64,000 nucleotides of DNA, from NCBI GenBank assembly GCA_963714145.1, contig OY970235.1:9486001-9550000 (forward strand), read 5' to 3'. Under the pieces are notes generated by a model. That model was not told the origin of the DNA and searched no databases. It saw only the letters and a list, made by a program, of their open reading frames with translations. Position numbers and translations under genes: made by a program. The stretch is from JBBWZH01 sp035544115. GTDB taxonomy: Bacteria > Actinomycetota > Actinomycetes > Mycobacteriales > CADCTP01. Below, piece after piece: positions 38,021-46,113 of this stretch (the stretch's first letter is position 1; every line of letters begins with the position of its first letter).

Positions 38021-39484
38021 ATGGCCGACAAGCCGCACATTCTCATCGTCGGTGGCGGGTACGTCGGGATGTACACCGCGCTGCGGTTACAGAAGCGGCT
38101 GCGGCGCGGCGAGGCCACGGTGACCGTGGTCGACGCGCACAACGTGATGACGTACCAGCCGTTCCTGCCGGAGGCGGCGGCCGGCTCGCTGGAGCCACGG
38201 CACGTGGTGGTCCCGCTGCGGCGGGTGCTGCGCCGGTGCCGGGTGGTGACCGGCACGGTGACCGGCATCACGCACGCCCGCAAGGTGGCCACCGTCCAGC
38301 CGCTGGCGGGTGAGCCGTTCGAGCTGGCCTACGACCAGATCGTGGTCGCGCCCGGCTCGATCGCGCGCACCCTGCCGATCCCCGGGCTGGCCGAGGTCGC
38401 CATCGGGTTCAAGACCATCGGCGAGGCCATCTACCTGCGTAACCACGTACTGTCCAGATTGGACGTGGCGGCCTCGGTGACCGACCCGGCCCGGCGCGCC
38501 AGGGCGCTCACGTTCGTCTTCATCGGCGGCGGGTACGCCGGCATCGAGGCGTTCGCCGAGCTGGAGGACATGGCCCGGTACGCCACCCGCTACTACGACG
38601 ACATCAACGCGCAGGACATGCGCTGGGTGCTGATCGAGGCGGCCGGCCGGATCCTGCCCGAGGTGAGCGTGCCGATGGCCGAGTACACGGTCCGCCAGTT
38701 GCTGCGCCGCAAGATGGACGTCCGGCTGCACACCCGGGTCACCTCGGTGGTCGGCGGGCACGTGGTCCTCGACGACGGCACCGAGCTGGACGCGGACACC
38801 GTGGTCTGGACCGCCGGGGTGAAGCCGAACCCGCTGCTGGCCCGCACCGACCTGCCGCTGGACGGCAAGGGCCGGCTGGTCTGTACGGCCGAGCTGCGGG
38901 TGCGCGACGTGGACGGGGTCTGGAGCGCCGGCGACTGCGCCGCCGTCCCGGACCTCTCCACGAAGGACCCGGACGCGCTGACCGGCCCGTCCGCGCAGCA
39001 CGCCGTCCGGCAGGCCAAGCGGCTGGCCGGCAACATCGTCGCCAGCCTGCGCCGGCAGCAGCTGCGGCCGTACAAGCACTCGTACGCCGGTTCGGTGGCG
39101 AGCCTCGGCCTGCACAAGGGGGTGGCGGAGGTGTACGGGGTGAAGCTGCGCGGGTGGCCAGCCTGGTTCATGCACCGGTCCTACCACCTGAGCCGGGTGC
39201 CGACGCTGAACCGCAAGGTGCGGGTCATCCTGGACTGGTCCTTAGCCCTGTTCTTCCGCCGGGACGTCGTCTCGCTCGGCCAGCTGCAGCAGCCGCGCCG
39301 GGAGTTCGAGCTGGCGGCCCAGCCACCGGCGGCCCAGCCACCGGCGGCCCAGCCACCGGCGGCCCAGCCACCGGCGGCCCAGCCACCGGCGGCCCAGCCA
39401 CCGGAAGCCCAGCCGCCGGAACAGGCGATCCGGGCCGAGCCGGCCGGCGGCCAGCCCGATCAGACGGTGTCCACCGCCGGCTGA
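38021..39484 (+). CDS. ndh: Type II NADH:quinone oxidoreductase (NDH-2)
   Basis: A 487-residue flavoprotein that passes electrons from NADH to quinone without pumping protons. FAD site: HILIVGGGYVGMYTALRLQK. NAD site: FVFIGGGYAGIEAFAELEDM. VVWTAGVKPNPLL and VWSAGDCAAVPDL fit the family, and the C-terminal amphipathic membrane anchor lies near HRSYHLSRVPTLNRKVRVI. A tail of about 60 residues contains six or seven QPPAA units from a 15-bp DNA repeat. Two leucines are TTA codons (near 38089 and 39241), which are rare here. The 3' end overlaps the convergent deacetylase gene by 25 bp. Confidence 0.93.
   Translation: MADKPHILIVGGGYVGMYTALRLQKRLRRGEATVTVVDAHNVMTYQPFLPEAAAGSLEPRHVVVPLRRVLRRCRVVTGTVTGITHARKVATVQPLAGEPFELAYDQIVVAPGSIARTLPIPGLAEVAIGFKTIGEAIYLRNHVLSRLDVAASVTDPARRARALTFVFIGGGYAGIEAFAELEDMARYATRYYDDINAQDMRWVLIEAAGRILPEVSVPMAEYTVRQLLRRKMDVRLHTRVTSVVGGHVVLDDGTELDADTVVWTAGVKPNPLLARTDLPLDGKGRLVCTAELRVRDVDGVWSAGDCAAVPDLSTKDPDALTGPSAQHAVRQAKRLAGNIVASLRRQQLRPYKHSYAGSVASLGLHKGVAEVYGVKLRGWPAWFMHRSYHLSRVPTLNRKVRVILDWSLALFFRRDVVSLGQLQQPRREFELAAQPPAAQPPAAQPPAAQPPAAQPPAAQPPEAQPPEQAIRAEPAGGQPDQTVSTAG
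39313..39420 (+). repeat. 15-bp tandem repeat encoding QPPAA units in NDH-2 tail
   Basis: About seven copies of CGGCGGCCCAGCCAC, the last two degenerate (GGAAGCC, GCCGCCGGA), inside the ndh coding frame. They encode a flexible Pro/Gln/Ala tail after the catalytic fold. Near-identity of the units suggests recent slippage. Confidence 0.88.
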
Positions 39485-40611
39485 GCCTGCAGCCCGGCCA
39501 GCACGGTCGGGTCCTGCGCCTGCATCCAGCGGATCAGGTCCCGGAACGGGACGCAGTAGGTGTCCGGCTGGTGGCAGGTCTGCTCGACGAAGGTGGCCAG
39601 CGCCATCGTGTAGGCGTTGCCGTTCCAGCTGTTGAAGTGGTTGCCGAGCAGCAGCGGCGCCCGGTTGCCGTCGTAGGTGGCCCGGTACATCGCCCGGTAC
39701 GTCTGGAGAACCTGCTTCGAATCCGCAACGGGGTCGCGTGTGGACGGTGGGTTGCCGGTTTGCTTCACCCAGAAGTTGTAGTCCATCGAGACGACACCGG
39801 AGCGGGTGCCGGCCAGCGGCACGTACGCCAGCGGCATCTCCCAGATGCCGGTGCCGTTCCGCCGCGGCCAGGCGACGCCGTTGGCGACCTCGCTGGCGTC
39901 GTAGTGGAAACCGTGCGCGCGCAGCGCCGGCATCAGCTGCGCCGGTTTGCCTTCCAGGCAGGGCGTCCGGGCGCCGACGATCGACTTGGCCGGGACGTCC
40001 AGCGCCGGCGCGTCCGGCAGCTGGTTGATCGTGCGGTAGTCGCGGACGAACGTGAAGAACTGGTCCAGCTCACTGTTCCAGTCCCGGCTGGACCAGTCGT
40101 TCGCGCCGGGCCGGTCGCCGGCGCAGAAGTGGCCGTTGAAGTGGGTGCCGATCTCGAATCCCTTGGACCAGGCCAGGTTCAGGTCGCCGACCAACTGCCG
40201 TACCTCGGCCGCGTCGAACCAGTATCCGAGCGAGCTGCGGCCGGCCCGGTGGCCCGGTCCGTGGTACGCGCTCCGGTGCGCGCCGTCGACCAGATACACC
40301 CCGGACAGGAAGCCGGTGAACCGCGCTCCGGAGGCGTCCGCGACGGACCGCCAGTACTTCCACCGGTCGTGCGAACCGACGCCGTCGAAGGAAACCACCA
40401 CGAACTGCGGCGGGCGCTGGCCCGCGGCCAGCTTCTTCGGGGTGAAGAACGAGTCGGGATCCACCAGCGGCACCGGGCGTCCATGACCACCCGGAGCGGC
40501 TCCGTCACGACCTGTTCCGCCGGACGCACCGGTCTGCTGGTCCGTATGGCTGAGCAAGGTGAACACGAGTGTTGCCGCCAGCGCCGCACCGATCACGACT
40601 CTCTGCCTCAT
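39460..40611 (-). CDS. Secreted polysaccharide deacetylase-like protein
   Basis: Start ATG 40611 (MRQRVVIGAALAATLVF) with GGAG about nine bases upstream; a 14-residue longer start exists. A signal/anchor helix is followed by a Gly-rich stretch and a degenerate NodB-like barrel: FVVVSFDGVGSHDRWKYW (first Asp motif without the usual DDGP), FEIGTHFNGHFC (H-x3-H metal site), VGARTPCLEG, and a late LLLGNHFNSW. It resembles the large secreted actinobacterial deacetylase-like proteins. Catalytic activity is plausible but not certain given the altered first motif. It is convergent with ndh. Confidence 0.8.
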   Translation of the reverse strand: MRQRVVIGAALAATLVFTLLSHTDQQTGASGGTGRDGAAPGGHGRPVPLVDPDSFFTPKKLAAGQRPPQFVVVSFDGVGSHDRWKYWRSVADASGARFTGFLSGVYLVDGAHRSAYHGPGHRAGRSSLGYWFDAAEVRQLVGDLNLAWSKGFEIGTHFNGHFCAGDRPGANDWSSRDWNSELDQFFTFVRDYRTINQLPDAPALDVPAKSIVGARTPCLEGKPAQLMPALRAHGFHYDASEVANGVAWPRRNGTGIWEMPLAYVPLAGTRSGVVSMDYNFWVKQTGNPPSTRDPVADSKQVLQTYRAMYRATYDGNRAPLLLGNHFNSWNGNAYTMALATFVEQTCHQPDTYCVPFRDLIRWMQAQDPTVLAGLQAQPAVDTV

Positions 40612-40793
40612 CGTGGCCTCTCCGTCACCCTGGGCGTACTGGGACCGTAACAACGGGCGAATCGCCGCACACCCGGGATCGGCTGCTCGGGCGGGTATTA
40701 CGACGCCACAGATCGCCGCTCGGTTGACGGCGGGAGTCTCGATTGGACCGAATCCCGGACGCGCGTGTCCGCCCCCAGCTAGCCTCGATAGCT

Positions 40794-40867
40794 GCCCCCG
40801 TAGCCCAATCGGTAGAGGCAGGCCCCTTAAAAGGGCCGCAGTGTCGGTTCGAACCCGACCGGGGGCA
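40794..40867 (+). tRNA. tRNA with anticodon UAA and class I (short) variable loop
   Basis: A full cloverleaf. The acceptor stem GCCCCCG pairs with CGGGGGC, with discriminator A and no encoded CCA. The D arm is GCCC...AGGC with GG in the loop. The anticodon stem GGCCC/GGGCC encloses loop CTTAAAA, giving UAA at positions 34-36 after U33. The variable loop is only five bases (GCAGT). The T arm is GTCGG-TTCGAAC-CCGAC. UAA would read the leucine codon UUA, but bacterial leucine tRNAs normally have a long variable arm, which this lacks. The amino acid it carries is therefore uncertain. Confidence 0.88.
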
Positions 40868-40873
40868 CGGTTG

Positions 40874-40908
40874 GGTTGGGTTCACCTGCTTCGCCGGTGG
40901 ACCCAACC
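40874..40908 (+). terminator. Hairpin directly after the tRNA
   Basis: GGTTGGGTTCACC (40874-40886) pairs with GGTGGACCCAACC (40896-40908), with one G-U wobble, around a nine-base loop that includes TTCG. It starts 7 bases after the tRNA end. There is no T-run, as is common for actinobacterial terminators. Confidence 0.6.
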
Positions 40909-41060
40909 GTCATCCTGGCCCGGGGGGCCGAGCCCCCTGGAACCCCGCGGTGCGGTCGGTTCCGGTTTTGTCGTGGTGCGGTTCCGGTGGGCACCGGATC
41001 GGTGGGCCCGACCGTCATCCTGGCCCGGGGGGCCGAGGCCCCGGAACCCCGGCGGTGCGG
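40906..41060. repeat. Two direct repeats downstream of the tRNA
   Basis: A roughly 50-bp unit starting ACCGTCATCCTGGCCCGGGG occurs at 40906-40955 and again at 41011-41060, 105 bp apart, with a few differences. Each contains a GC-rich palindrome (GGCCCGGGGGGCC, then GAGCCCC or GAGGCCCC). The 235 bp between the tRNA and the regulator gene hold nothing else recognisable. A tRNA-linked repeat may be a past insertion target, although no integrase is nearby. Confidence 0.75.
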
Positions 41061-41102
41061 CATCGGCTGACCTGCAACCGTCCGATGTGGACGGGGGGAG
41101 GG

Positions 41103-44021
41103 TCAGCCTACGGTGGCGGTGGGGCGGTCCAGGTCGTGCAGCTTGGTGCGGACCTGGTCGGCGTCGGGGTGGTCCAGTTCGGTCAGGATGGCCAGCGCGC
41201 GCTGCCAGGCGTCGCGGGCGGCGGCGGGTTCGCCGGCGGCCCGCTGGGTGTCGCCGAGCCGGGTCAGCGTGCCGGCCTCCAGGTACCGGTCGCCGAACTC
41301 GCGGAACAGGCTGAGCGCGCGCTGGTAGCAGCTGATCGCCTGCGCGTAGTGCCGGAGGTGGTGGTGCGCGTAGCCCATGCTGTCCTGGGTCTCCGCCTGG
41401 CTGGCCCGGTCGCCGATCCACTGCTGCAGCAGCAGCGCCCGGGCGCACTGGGTCAGCGCCTGCTGGTAGTCACCGAGCCGGACGTGGTACCAGCCGGTCG
41501 CGTTCAGCGCGGTGGCCTGGCCGGTGTGGTGGCCGGCGAGCCGGTACAGCTCGTGCGCGCGGTAGGCGTGCCGCAGCGCGTCGGCCGGCCGGTCCTGGTT
41601 GTCGGCGAGCATCGCCAGGTAGTGCTGGCTGTGTGCCTCGCCGGTGTGGTCGCCATCGGCGGCGGAGAGCTCCAGCGCCTGCTGCAGGTGACTCTGTGCG
41701 TCGCCGAGCTGCCCGAGTCGCATGTGGACACCGGCCAGCGAGCGGTGCGCGGCGGCCTGCGCGGTGCGGTCGGCCAGCCGGGTGGCCGCGGTCATCGCGG
41801 CCTGCTGGCTGGCCGCGATGTCGTCCCAGCGGCCCGCGGCGTTCAGGTAGTTCACCAGGCACCGGGACAGCTGCCAGGTGTGGTGGTCGAAGCCGGCGGC
41901 CAGCGCCTGCTCGACGGCGGCCAGCAGTACCGGCCGGTTGGCGCTGAACCAGGCCAGCGCCGCGGCCCGGTCGGGCAGTGACTCGACCACCACGCCGTCG
42001 GCCCGGTCGGCCAGCCGGACCTGGTCGCGGTGCGGGTGCAGCAGCAGCGCGGCCGCGTCCGCGGTGTGCAGGTAGTGATCCAGCGCCCGGTGCACGGCCG
42101 CGCGCCGGGCCGCCTCGTCGTCGGTGCCGCGGGCCTGCTCGGCGGCGTACGCGCGGAGCAGGTCGTGCCCGGCGTACCGGCCCGGGGCCGGTTCGCCGAG
42201 CAGGTGCGCCCGGGTCAGCTCGGTGAGCAGCCGGCGGGTCTCGGCCACCGGCAGGCCGGCCAGGCTGGCCGCGGCGGCGGTGCCGATGTCCGGCCCGGGC
42301 TGCAGGCCGAGCAGCCGGAACAGCCGGGCGGCCGGGTCCGAGAGCGTGCGGTACGACCAGGACAGCACCGAGCGCAGGTCCACGGTGGCGTCGCCGCCGT
42401 CGAACGCGTCCAGCGTGTCGGCCGTCCCGGTGGCCGCGGACAGCTCGCTGGCCAGCGCGGTCAGCGGGAAGCCGGGCCGGGTGGCGGCGCGGGCGGCGAC
42501 GATCGCCAGCGCCAGCGGCACCCGGGCGCACCGCGCGATGATCTCGGCGGCGGCCTGCGGCTCGGCGCTGACCCGGTTCGGGCCGAGCCGGTGGCTGAGC
42601 AGGTCGCGGGACTCGGCGACGGTCAGCGGGTCGAGGGTGAGCGGGCGGGCGCCGGCGGTGGCCACCAGCGGGGTGAGCTGGCTGCGGCTGGTCACCAGCA
42701 CCGCGGAGCCGGCCGAGCTGGGCAGCAGCGGCCGCAGCTGGTCGGCGTCCCGGGCGTTGTCCAGCACGACCAGCACCCGCTTGCCGGCGAGCAGGCTGCG
42801 GTACAGCGCGGTCTGCGAGTCCAGCCCGGTCGGCGCCCGGTCGGCCGGCACGCCCAGCGCGGCCAGGAACCCGCGGATCGCCTCGGCCGGCTCCATCGGC
42901 GCGCCGACCTGGTCGAAGCCGCGCAGGTTGACGTACAGCTGGCCGTCCGGGAAGCGGTCGGCGACCTGGTGCGCCCAGTGCACGGCCAGCGCCGTCTTGC
43001 CGATCCCGGCGGTGCCGGCCAGCACCACCACCGGCCCGCTGGTCGCCGCCGCCGGGCCGGGCTGGTCGGCGGGCAGCAGCGCGTCCAGCCCGGCCAGTTC
43101 GGACTGCCGGCCGGCGAAGCCGGGCACCGCCGGCGGTAGCTGCCGCGGCGCGGTGACCCGGTGCAGCGCCGGCGGCCCGGACTCGCCCGTCCCGCCCGCC
43201 CGGGTCGGCCCGGTCCCGTCCGCCTGGCCGGCCGCCCCGCCCGGGCTGCCGGCCGAGCCGGCCGGGTCGGCCGGCAGCGGCAGGGCCGGGGCCAGCGCCG
43301 CGTCCTGGCGCAGGATGGCCGCCTCCAGGTCGCGCAGCGACTGCCCGGGGTCGATGCCCAGGTCGTGCGCCAGCGCCCGGCGCAGCCGGTGGTAGGCGGC
43401 CAGCGCGTCGGCCTGCCGGCCGGCCCGGTACAGCGCCAGCATCAGCTGCCGGTGCAGCGGCTCGTCGAACGGGTGGTCCAGGGTCAGCTGTTCCAGTTCG
43501 GGCAGCACTGCGGCGTGCTCGCCGAGGGCCAGCCGGGCCTCGACCAGTGCCTGCTGCGCGGACAGCCGCAGCTGGCTCAGCCGCTGTGCCTGCTCGTCCA
43601 GCCAGGCCAGGCCGCTGACGTCGACCAGCGGGTGGCCGCGCCACAGCGCCAGCGCGGCGCGCAGGTAGCTGACCCGCTCGGCCGGCTCGGTGGACCGGCT
43701 GCCGGCCCGGATCAGCCGCTCGGCCACCTCCACGTCGGTGCCGTCCGGGCCCAGGTCGAGCAGGTAGCCGGGCGGCTGGGTGCGGATCGTGGCCTTGCCG
43801 CCGAGCACCTGGCGCAGGTGCGAGACGTGGCTCTGCAGCGTGTTCACCGCGGTCGGCGGCGCGGCGTCCCCCCAGACCGCGTCGACCAGCCGGTTGGTGC
43901 TCGCGATCTCACCCCGGTGCAGCGCCAGCACCGCCAGCACGGCTTTGCGGCGCAGCCCGCTGACCGGCCGCGGCACGCCGTCCGCGGTGACGTCGACCGG
44001 GCCAAGCAGCCTGACCTGCAT
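41103..44021 (-). CDS. AfsR/SARP-type transcriptional regulator with BTAD, NB-ARC and TPR domains
   Basis: A 972-residue protein; ATG 44021 has GGGAGG eight bases upstream. Residues 1-90 form an OmpR-type winged helix (MQVRLLGPVDV, AVNTLQSHVSHLRQVLGGKA), about 95-240 the BTAD domain (ERVSYLRAALALWRGHPLVD), and about 300-560 an NB-ARC ATPase with the P-loop LAGTAGIGKTALA near 337, LVVLDNARD and a CARVPLALAIVAAR GxP-like region. From about 690 to the end are tetratricopeptide repeats, for example ALNATGWYHVRLGDYQQALT. These large SARP proteins activate secondary-metabolite and developmental genes. No biosynthetic cluster adjoins it here, so its targets are elsewhere or the nearby ArsR and ABC genes. 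Confidence 0.93.
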   Translation of the reverse strand: MQVRLLGPVDVTADGVPRPVSGLRRKAVLAVLALHRGEIASTNRLVDAVWGDAAPPTAVNTLQSHVSHLRQVLGGKATIRTQPPGYLLDLGPDGTDVEVAERLIRAGSRSTEPAERVSYLRAALALWRGHPLVDVSGLAWLDEQAQRLSQLRLSAQQALVEARLALGEHAAVLPELEQLTLDHPFDEPLHRQLMLALYRAGRQADALAAYHRLRRALAHDLGIDPGQSLRDLEAAILRQDAALAPALPLPADPAGSAGSPGGAAGQADGTGPTRAGGTGESGPPALHRVTAPRQLPPAVPGFAGRQSELAGLDALLPADQPGPAAATSGPVVVLAGTAGIGKTALAVHWAHQVADRFPDGQLYVNLRGFDQVGAPMEPAEAIRGFLAALGVPADRAPTGLDSQTALYRSLLAGKRVLVVLDNARDADQLRPLLPSSAGSAVLVTSRSQLTPLVATAGARPLTLDPLTVAESRDLLSHRLGPNRVSAEPQAAAEIIARCARVPLALAIVAARAATRPGFPLTALASELSAATGTADTLDAFDGGDATVDLRSVLSWSYRTLSDPAARLFRLLGLQPGPDIGTAAAASLAGLPVAETRRLLTELTRAHLLGEPAPGRYAGHDLLRAYAAEQARGTDDEAARRAAVHRALDHYLHTADAAALLLHPHRDQVRLADRADGVVVESLPDRAAALAWFSANRPVLLAAVEQALAAGFDHHTWQLSRCLVNYLNAAGRWDDIAASQQAAMTAATRLADRTAQAAAHRSLAGVHMRLGQLGDAQSHLQQALELSAADGDHTGEAHSQHYLAMLADNQDRPADALRHAYRAHELYRLAGHHTGQATALNATGWYHVRLGDYQQALTQCARALLLQQWIGDRASQAETQDSMGYAHHHLRHYAQAISCYQRALSLFREFGDRYLEAGTLTRLGDTQRAAGEPAAARDAWQRALAILTELDHPDADQVRTKLHDLDRPTATVG

Positions 44022-44241
44022 GCAGCGTTCCTCCCGACAGGCACACCGACTGGCGGACACCGTCCGGTGCCGGATCAGTCCACATGCTCTAGACAAATAG
44101 GAGGGTCGCGCCAGTCGGCCTCGTGCCGAGGGTAGCCACACGCTGCCCGAACGGGATGGATCGCTGCCCCGGCGGGCGGGCGGGTGGCCGGAAACACGCC
44201 GGCGGCGGCCCAGGTGGGGCCGCCGCCGGCGCCGGGCGGGC

Positions 44242-44757
44242 TCAGTCCGCGAACGACTTGCCGGTCTCCAGCAGGGTCTTGAGGTCGCTGAGCACCCAGG
44301 CGTGCCCGCCGCCGGCACCCTGCGACGCCCACTGGCCGCTGAGCACGGCGGCCAGCCGCGGTGCGCCGTCCAGCTCGTGGGTGAGGGTCAGCGAGCAGAC
44401 GCCGCCCGGCAGCTCGGCGATCTCGTGGGTGATCCGGGTGGCCGGCTCGGCCGCCATCTCGGGGTCCATCAGCATCCGGAACGTGCTGATCAGCTTGTGC
44501 GGCGGATCGGCCTCGACCACCTCGCCAGAGATGATCACCTCCGGCAGGACGTTCCCGCCGGCCGCCGCGGCGGCGCGGAACGGCTCGGTGGGGGTGACCG
44601 TGTACGCGCCGCCGGGGCGCAGGTCGTAGCTGACGAAGCCGGTGTAGCCGTACCGCTCGGTCCACTCCGGCTTGGTGATCGCGTCCCAGATGGCCTGCGC
44701 GGATGCCTTGATGTAGACGCGGTAGACCTGGGTGGTGGTCATGGTCTGGGTTGTCAT
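44242..44757 (-). CDS. SRPBCC / AHSA1-like protein
   Basis: A 171-residue protein with the START-like SRPBCC fold of the AHSA1 family: VYRVYIKASAQAIWDAITKP at the N-terminus, LRPGGAYTV, then EVVEADPPHKLISTFRM and LTLTHEL before the long C-terminal helix. ATG 44757 overlaps the stop of the upstream ArsR-family gene (ATGA), a very common pair in actinobacteria. The cavity may bind a hydrophobic ligand. It is co-transcribed with and probably regulated by the ArsR protein. Confidence 0.9.
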   Translation of the reverse strand: MTTQTMTTTQVYRVYIKASAQAIWDAITKPEWTERYGYTGFVSYDLRPGGAYTVTPTEPFRAAAAAGGNVLPEVIISGEVVEADPPHKLISTFRMLMDPEMAAEPATRITHEIAELPGGVCSLTLTHELDGAPRLAAVLSGQWASQGAGGGHAWVLSDLKTLLETGKSFAD

Positions 44758-45089
44758 GCGTCGCTCTCCAGTTCTGCTTTGAGGTCGGCCAGGGCGGTGA
44801 CCTGGCGTTCGGTGTACTTGTCGATCCACCGGTCGTGGATCAGCCGGATCGGCACCGGGTTGAGGTAGTGCAACTTCTCCCGGCCGGATTTCCGGGTGAC
44901 GACGAGCCCGGCCTCTTCCAGCACGCGCAGGTGCTTCATCACGCCGAACCTGGTCATCGCCGCCCCGGACGCCAGCACCGCGGCCTCCAGTTCGGTGAGC
45001 GTGCGGCCGTCACGCTCGAAGAGCCGGTCGAGCAGCAGCCGGCGGGTCGGGTCGGCGAGCGCCTTGAACACGTGGTCGTCGTCGTGCAC
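44754..45089 (-). CDS. ArsR-family winged-helix repressor
   Basis: A 111-residue protein. HVFKALADPTRRLLLDRLFE is the first helix pair of ArsR regulators, and MTRFGVMKHLRVLEEAGLVV is the recognition helix and wing region. KSGREKLHYLNPVPIRLIHD and a basic C-terminal helix follow. No Cys-rich metal site is seen, so it is not a typical metal sensor. Start GTG 45089 is chosen because the -10 element lies just seven bases upstream, implying a leaderless mRNA; the longer GTG at 45119 would lie inside the operator. It probably represses itself and the SRPBCC gene. Confidence 0.9.
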   Translation of the reverse strand: MHDDDHVFKALADPTRRLLLDRLFERDGRTLTELEAAVLASGAAMTRFGVMKHLRVLEEAGLVVTRKSGREKLHYLNPVPIRLIHDRWIDKYTERQVTALADLKAELESDA

Positions 45090-45096
45090 GCTGGCG

Positions 45097-45126
45097 AAAT
45101 TACGTGACCTAATGGTCACGTGTCAA
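45097..45126 (-). promoter_or_regulatory. ArsR promoter and operator: TTGACA, 20-bp palindrome, TAATTT
   Basis: On the minus strand, TTGACA (45126-45121) and TAATTT (45102-45097) form consensus-like -35 and -10 boxes with an 18-bp spacer. The spacer is covered by the perfect inverted repeat ACGTGACC-atta-GGTCACGT (45102-45121), touching both boxes. A repressor bound here would exclude RNA polymerase. The expected transcription start falls on or next to the GTG start at 45089. The divergent ABC operon begins 70 bp away and could share control. Confidence 0.82.
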
Positions 45127-45196
45127 CGCGTGTCTCAGGGATGAATCGGGGATCTGCCGGAGGTGGCCCGGGGCGCTGGCGCCGTAGGGTCGGCCC

Positions 45197-46113
45197 GTGC
45201 CGCTGATCGAGACTCAGTCGCTGACCAAGCGCTACCCGCCGGGTCACCGCGCTGGACGGGCTGACCGTCGACGTGGAGCCCGGCATCATCGGCCTGGTCG
45301 GCGCCAACGGCGCCGGCAAGTCCACCCTGATCAAGATCATGCTCGGGCTGCTCGACCGCCGACGCGGGTGACCGTGCGGGTGCTCGGACATCGACCCGGC
45401 CACCGACGGCGAGGCGGTCCGGGCCCGGGTCGGCTACATGCCCGAGCACGACTGCCTGCCGCCGGACATGATCGCCGCCGAGTTCGTCACCCACATGGGC
45501 CGGATGAGCGGGCTGCCGCAAGACCGCCGCCCGGGAGCGGGCCTCCGAGGCGCTGCGCCACGTCGGCCTCTACGAGGAGCGGTACCGGCAGATCGGCGGC
45601 TACTCCACCGGCATGAAGCAGCGGGTCAAGCTGGCCCAGGCGCTGGTGCACGACCCCGACCTGCTGCTGCTCGACGAGCCGACCAACGGGCTCGACCCGG
45701 CCGGCCGGGACGCGATGCTGGCGCTGATCCACCGGATCGGCACCGAGTTCGGCATCTCGGTGGTGGTCTGCTCGCACCTGCTCGGCGAGGTCGAGCGGAT
45801 CTGCGACTCGCTGATCGCCATCGACGGCGGCCGGCTGCTGCGGGCCGACCGGATCTCCGCGATGACCACGGCGCCGCGACGTGCTGGTGGTCGAGGTGGA
45901 CGAGGGCACCGACGAGCTGGCCGGCCGCGCTGCACGGGCTCGGGCCTGCCGGTCGACGCGGGACGGCCGGACGCTGCTGGTGCCGCTGGCCGACGACGAG
46001 CACGTACGACCAGATCCTGGGCGCGGTCGCCGACCTGGACCTGCCGCTGCACCGCCTGGACCAGCGCCGGCACCGGGTCGCCGAACTGTTCGCCGACCGC
46101 ACGGAGGCCGCCG
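45197..46113 (+). CDS. ABC transporter ATPase 1 (frameshifted in this sequence)
   Basis: Starts at GTG 45197 (MPLIETQSLTKRYP). Restored product about 300 residues: VTALDGLTV, Walker A GANGAGKSTLIKIM, RVGYMPEHDCLPPDM (Q-loop region), YSTGMKQRVKLAQALVHDP (signature), LLLLDEPTNGLDPAGRD (Walker B and D-loop) and VVVCSHLLGEVERICD (H-loop). About ten single-base insertions break the frame (for example 45238/45239, 45391/45392, 45521/45522), each readable as a doubled third codon base. No stop codon exists in any frame from 45866 to 46365, so the end and a possible fusion to the permease are unresolved; the end given is just before the likely permease start. Confidence 0.8.

Noticed and set aside
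40906..41060. attL/attR of an integrated element at the tRNA.
   Set aside because: The repeats are only 105 bp apart, neither contains tRNA 3' sequence, and there is no integrase or cargo between them.
40827..41063. A 78-residue minus-strand frame ending in VGFEPTLRPF.
   Set aside because: It runs through the tRNA gene; GFEPT-type peptides are a familiar false translation of tRNA T-arms.
44022..44318. An upstream 99-residue extension of the AfsR-like regulator.
   Set aside because: It is Arg/Ser/Pro low complexity, while ATG 44021 has a strong ribosome site and begins directly with the winged-helix domain.
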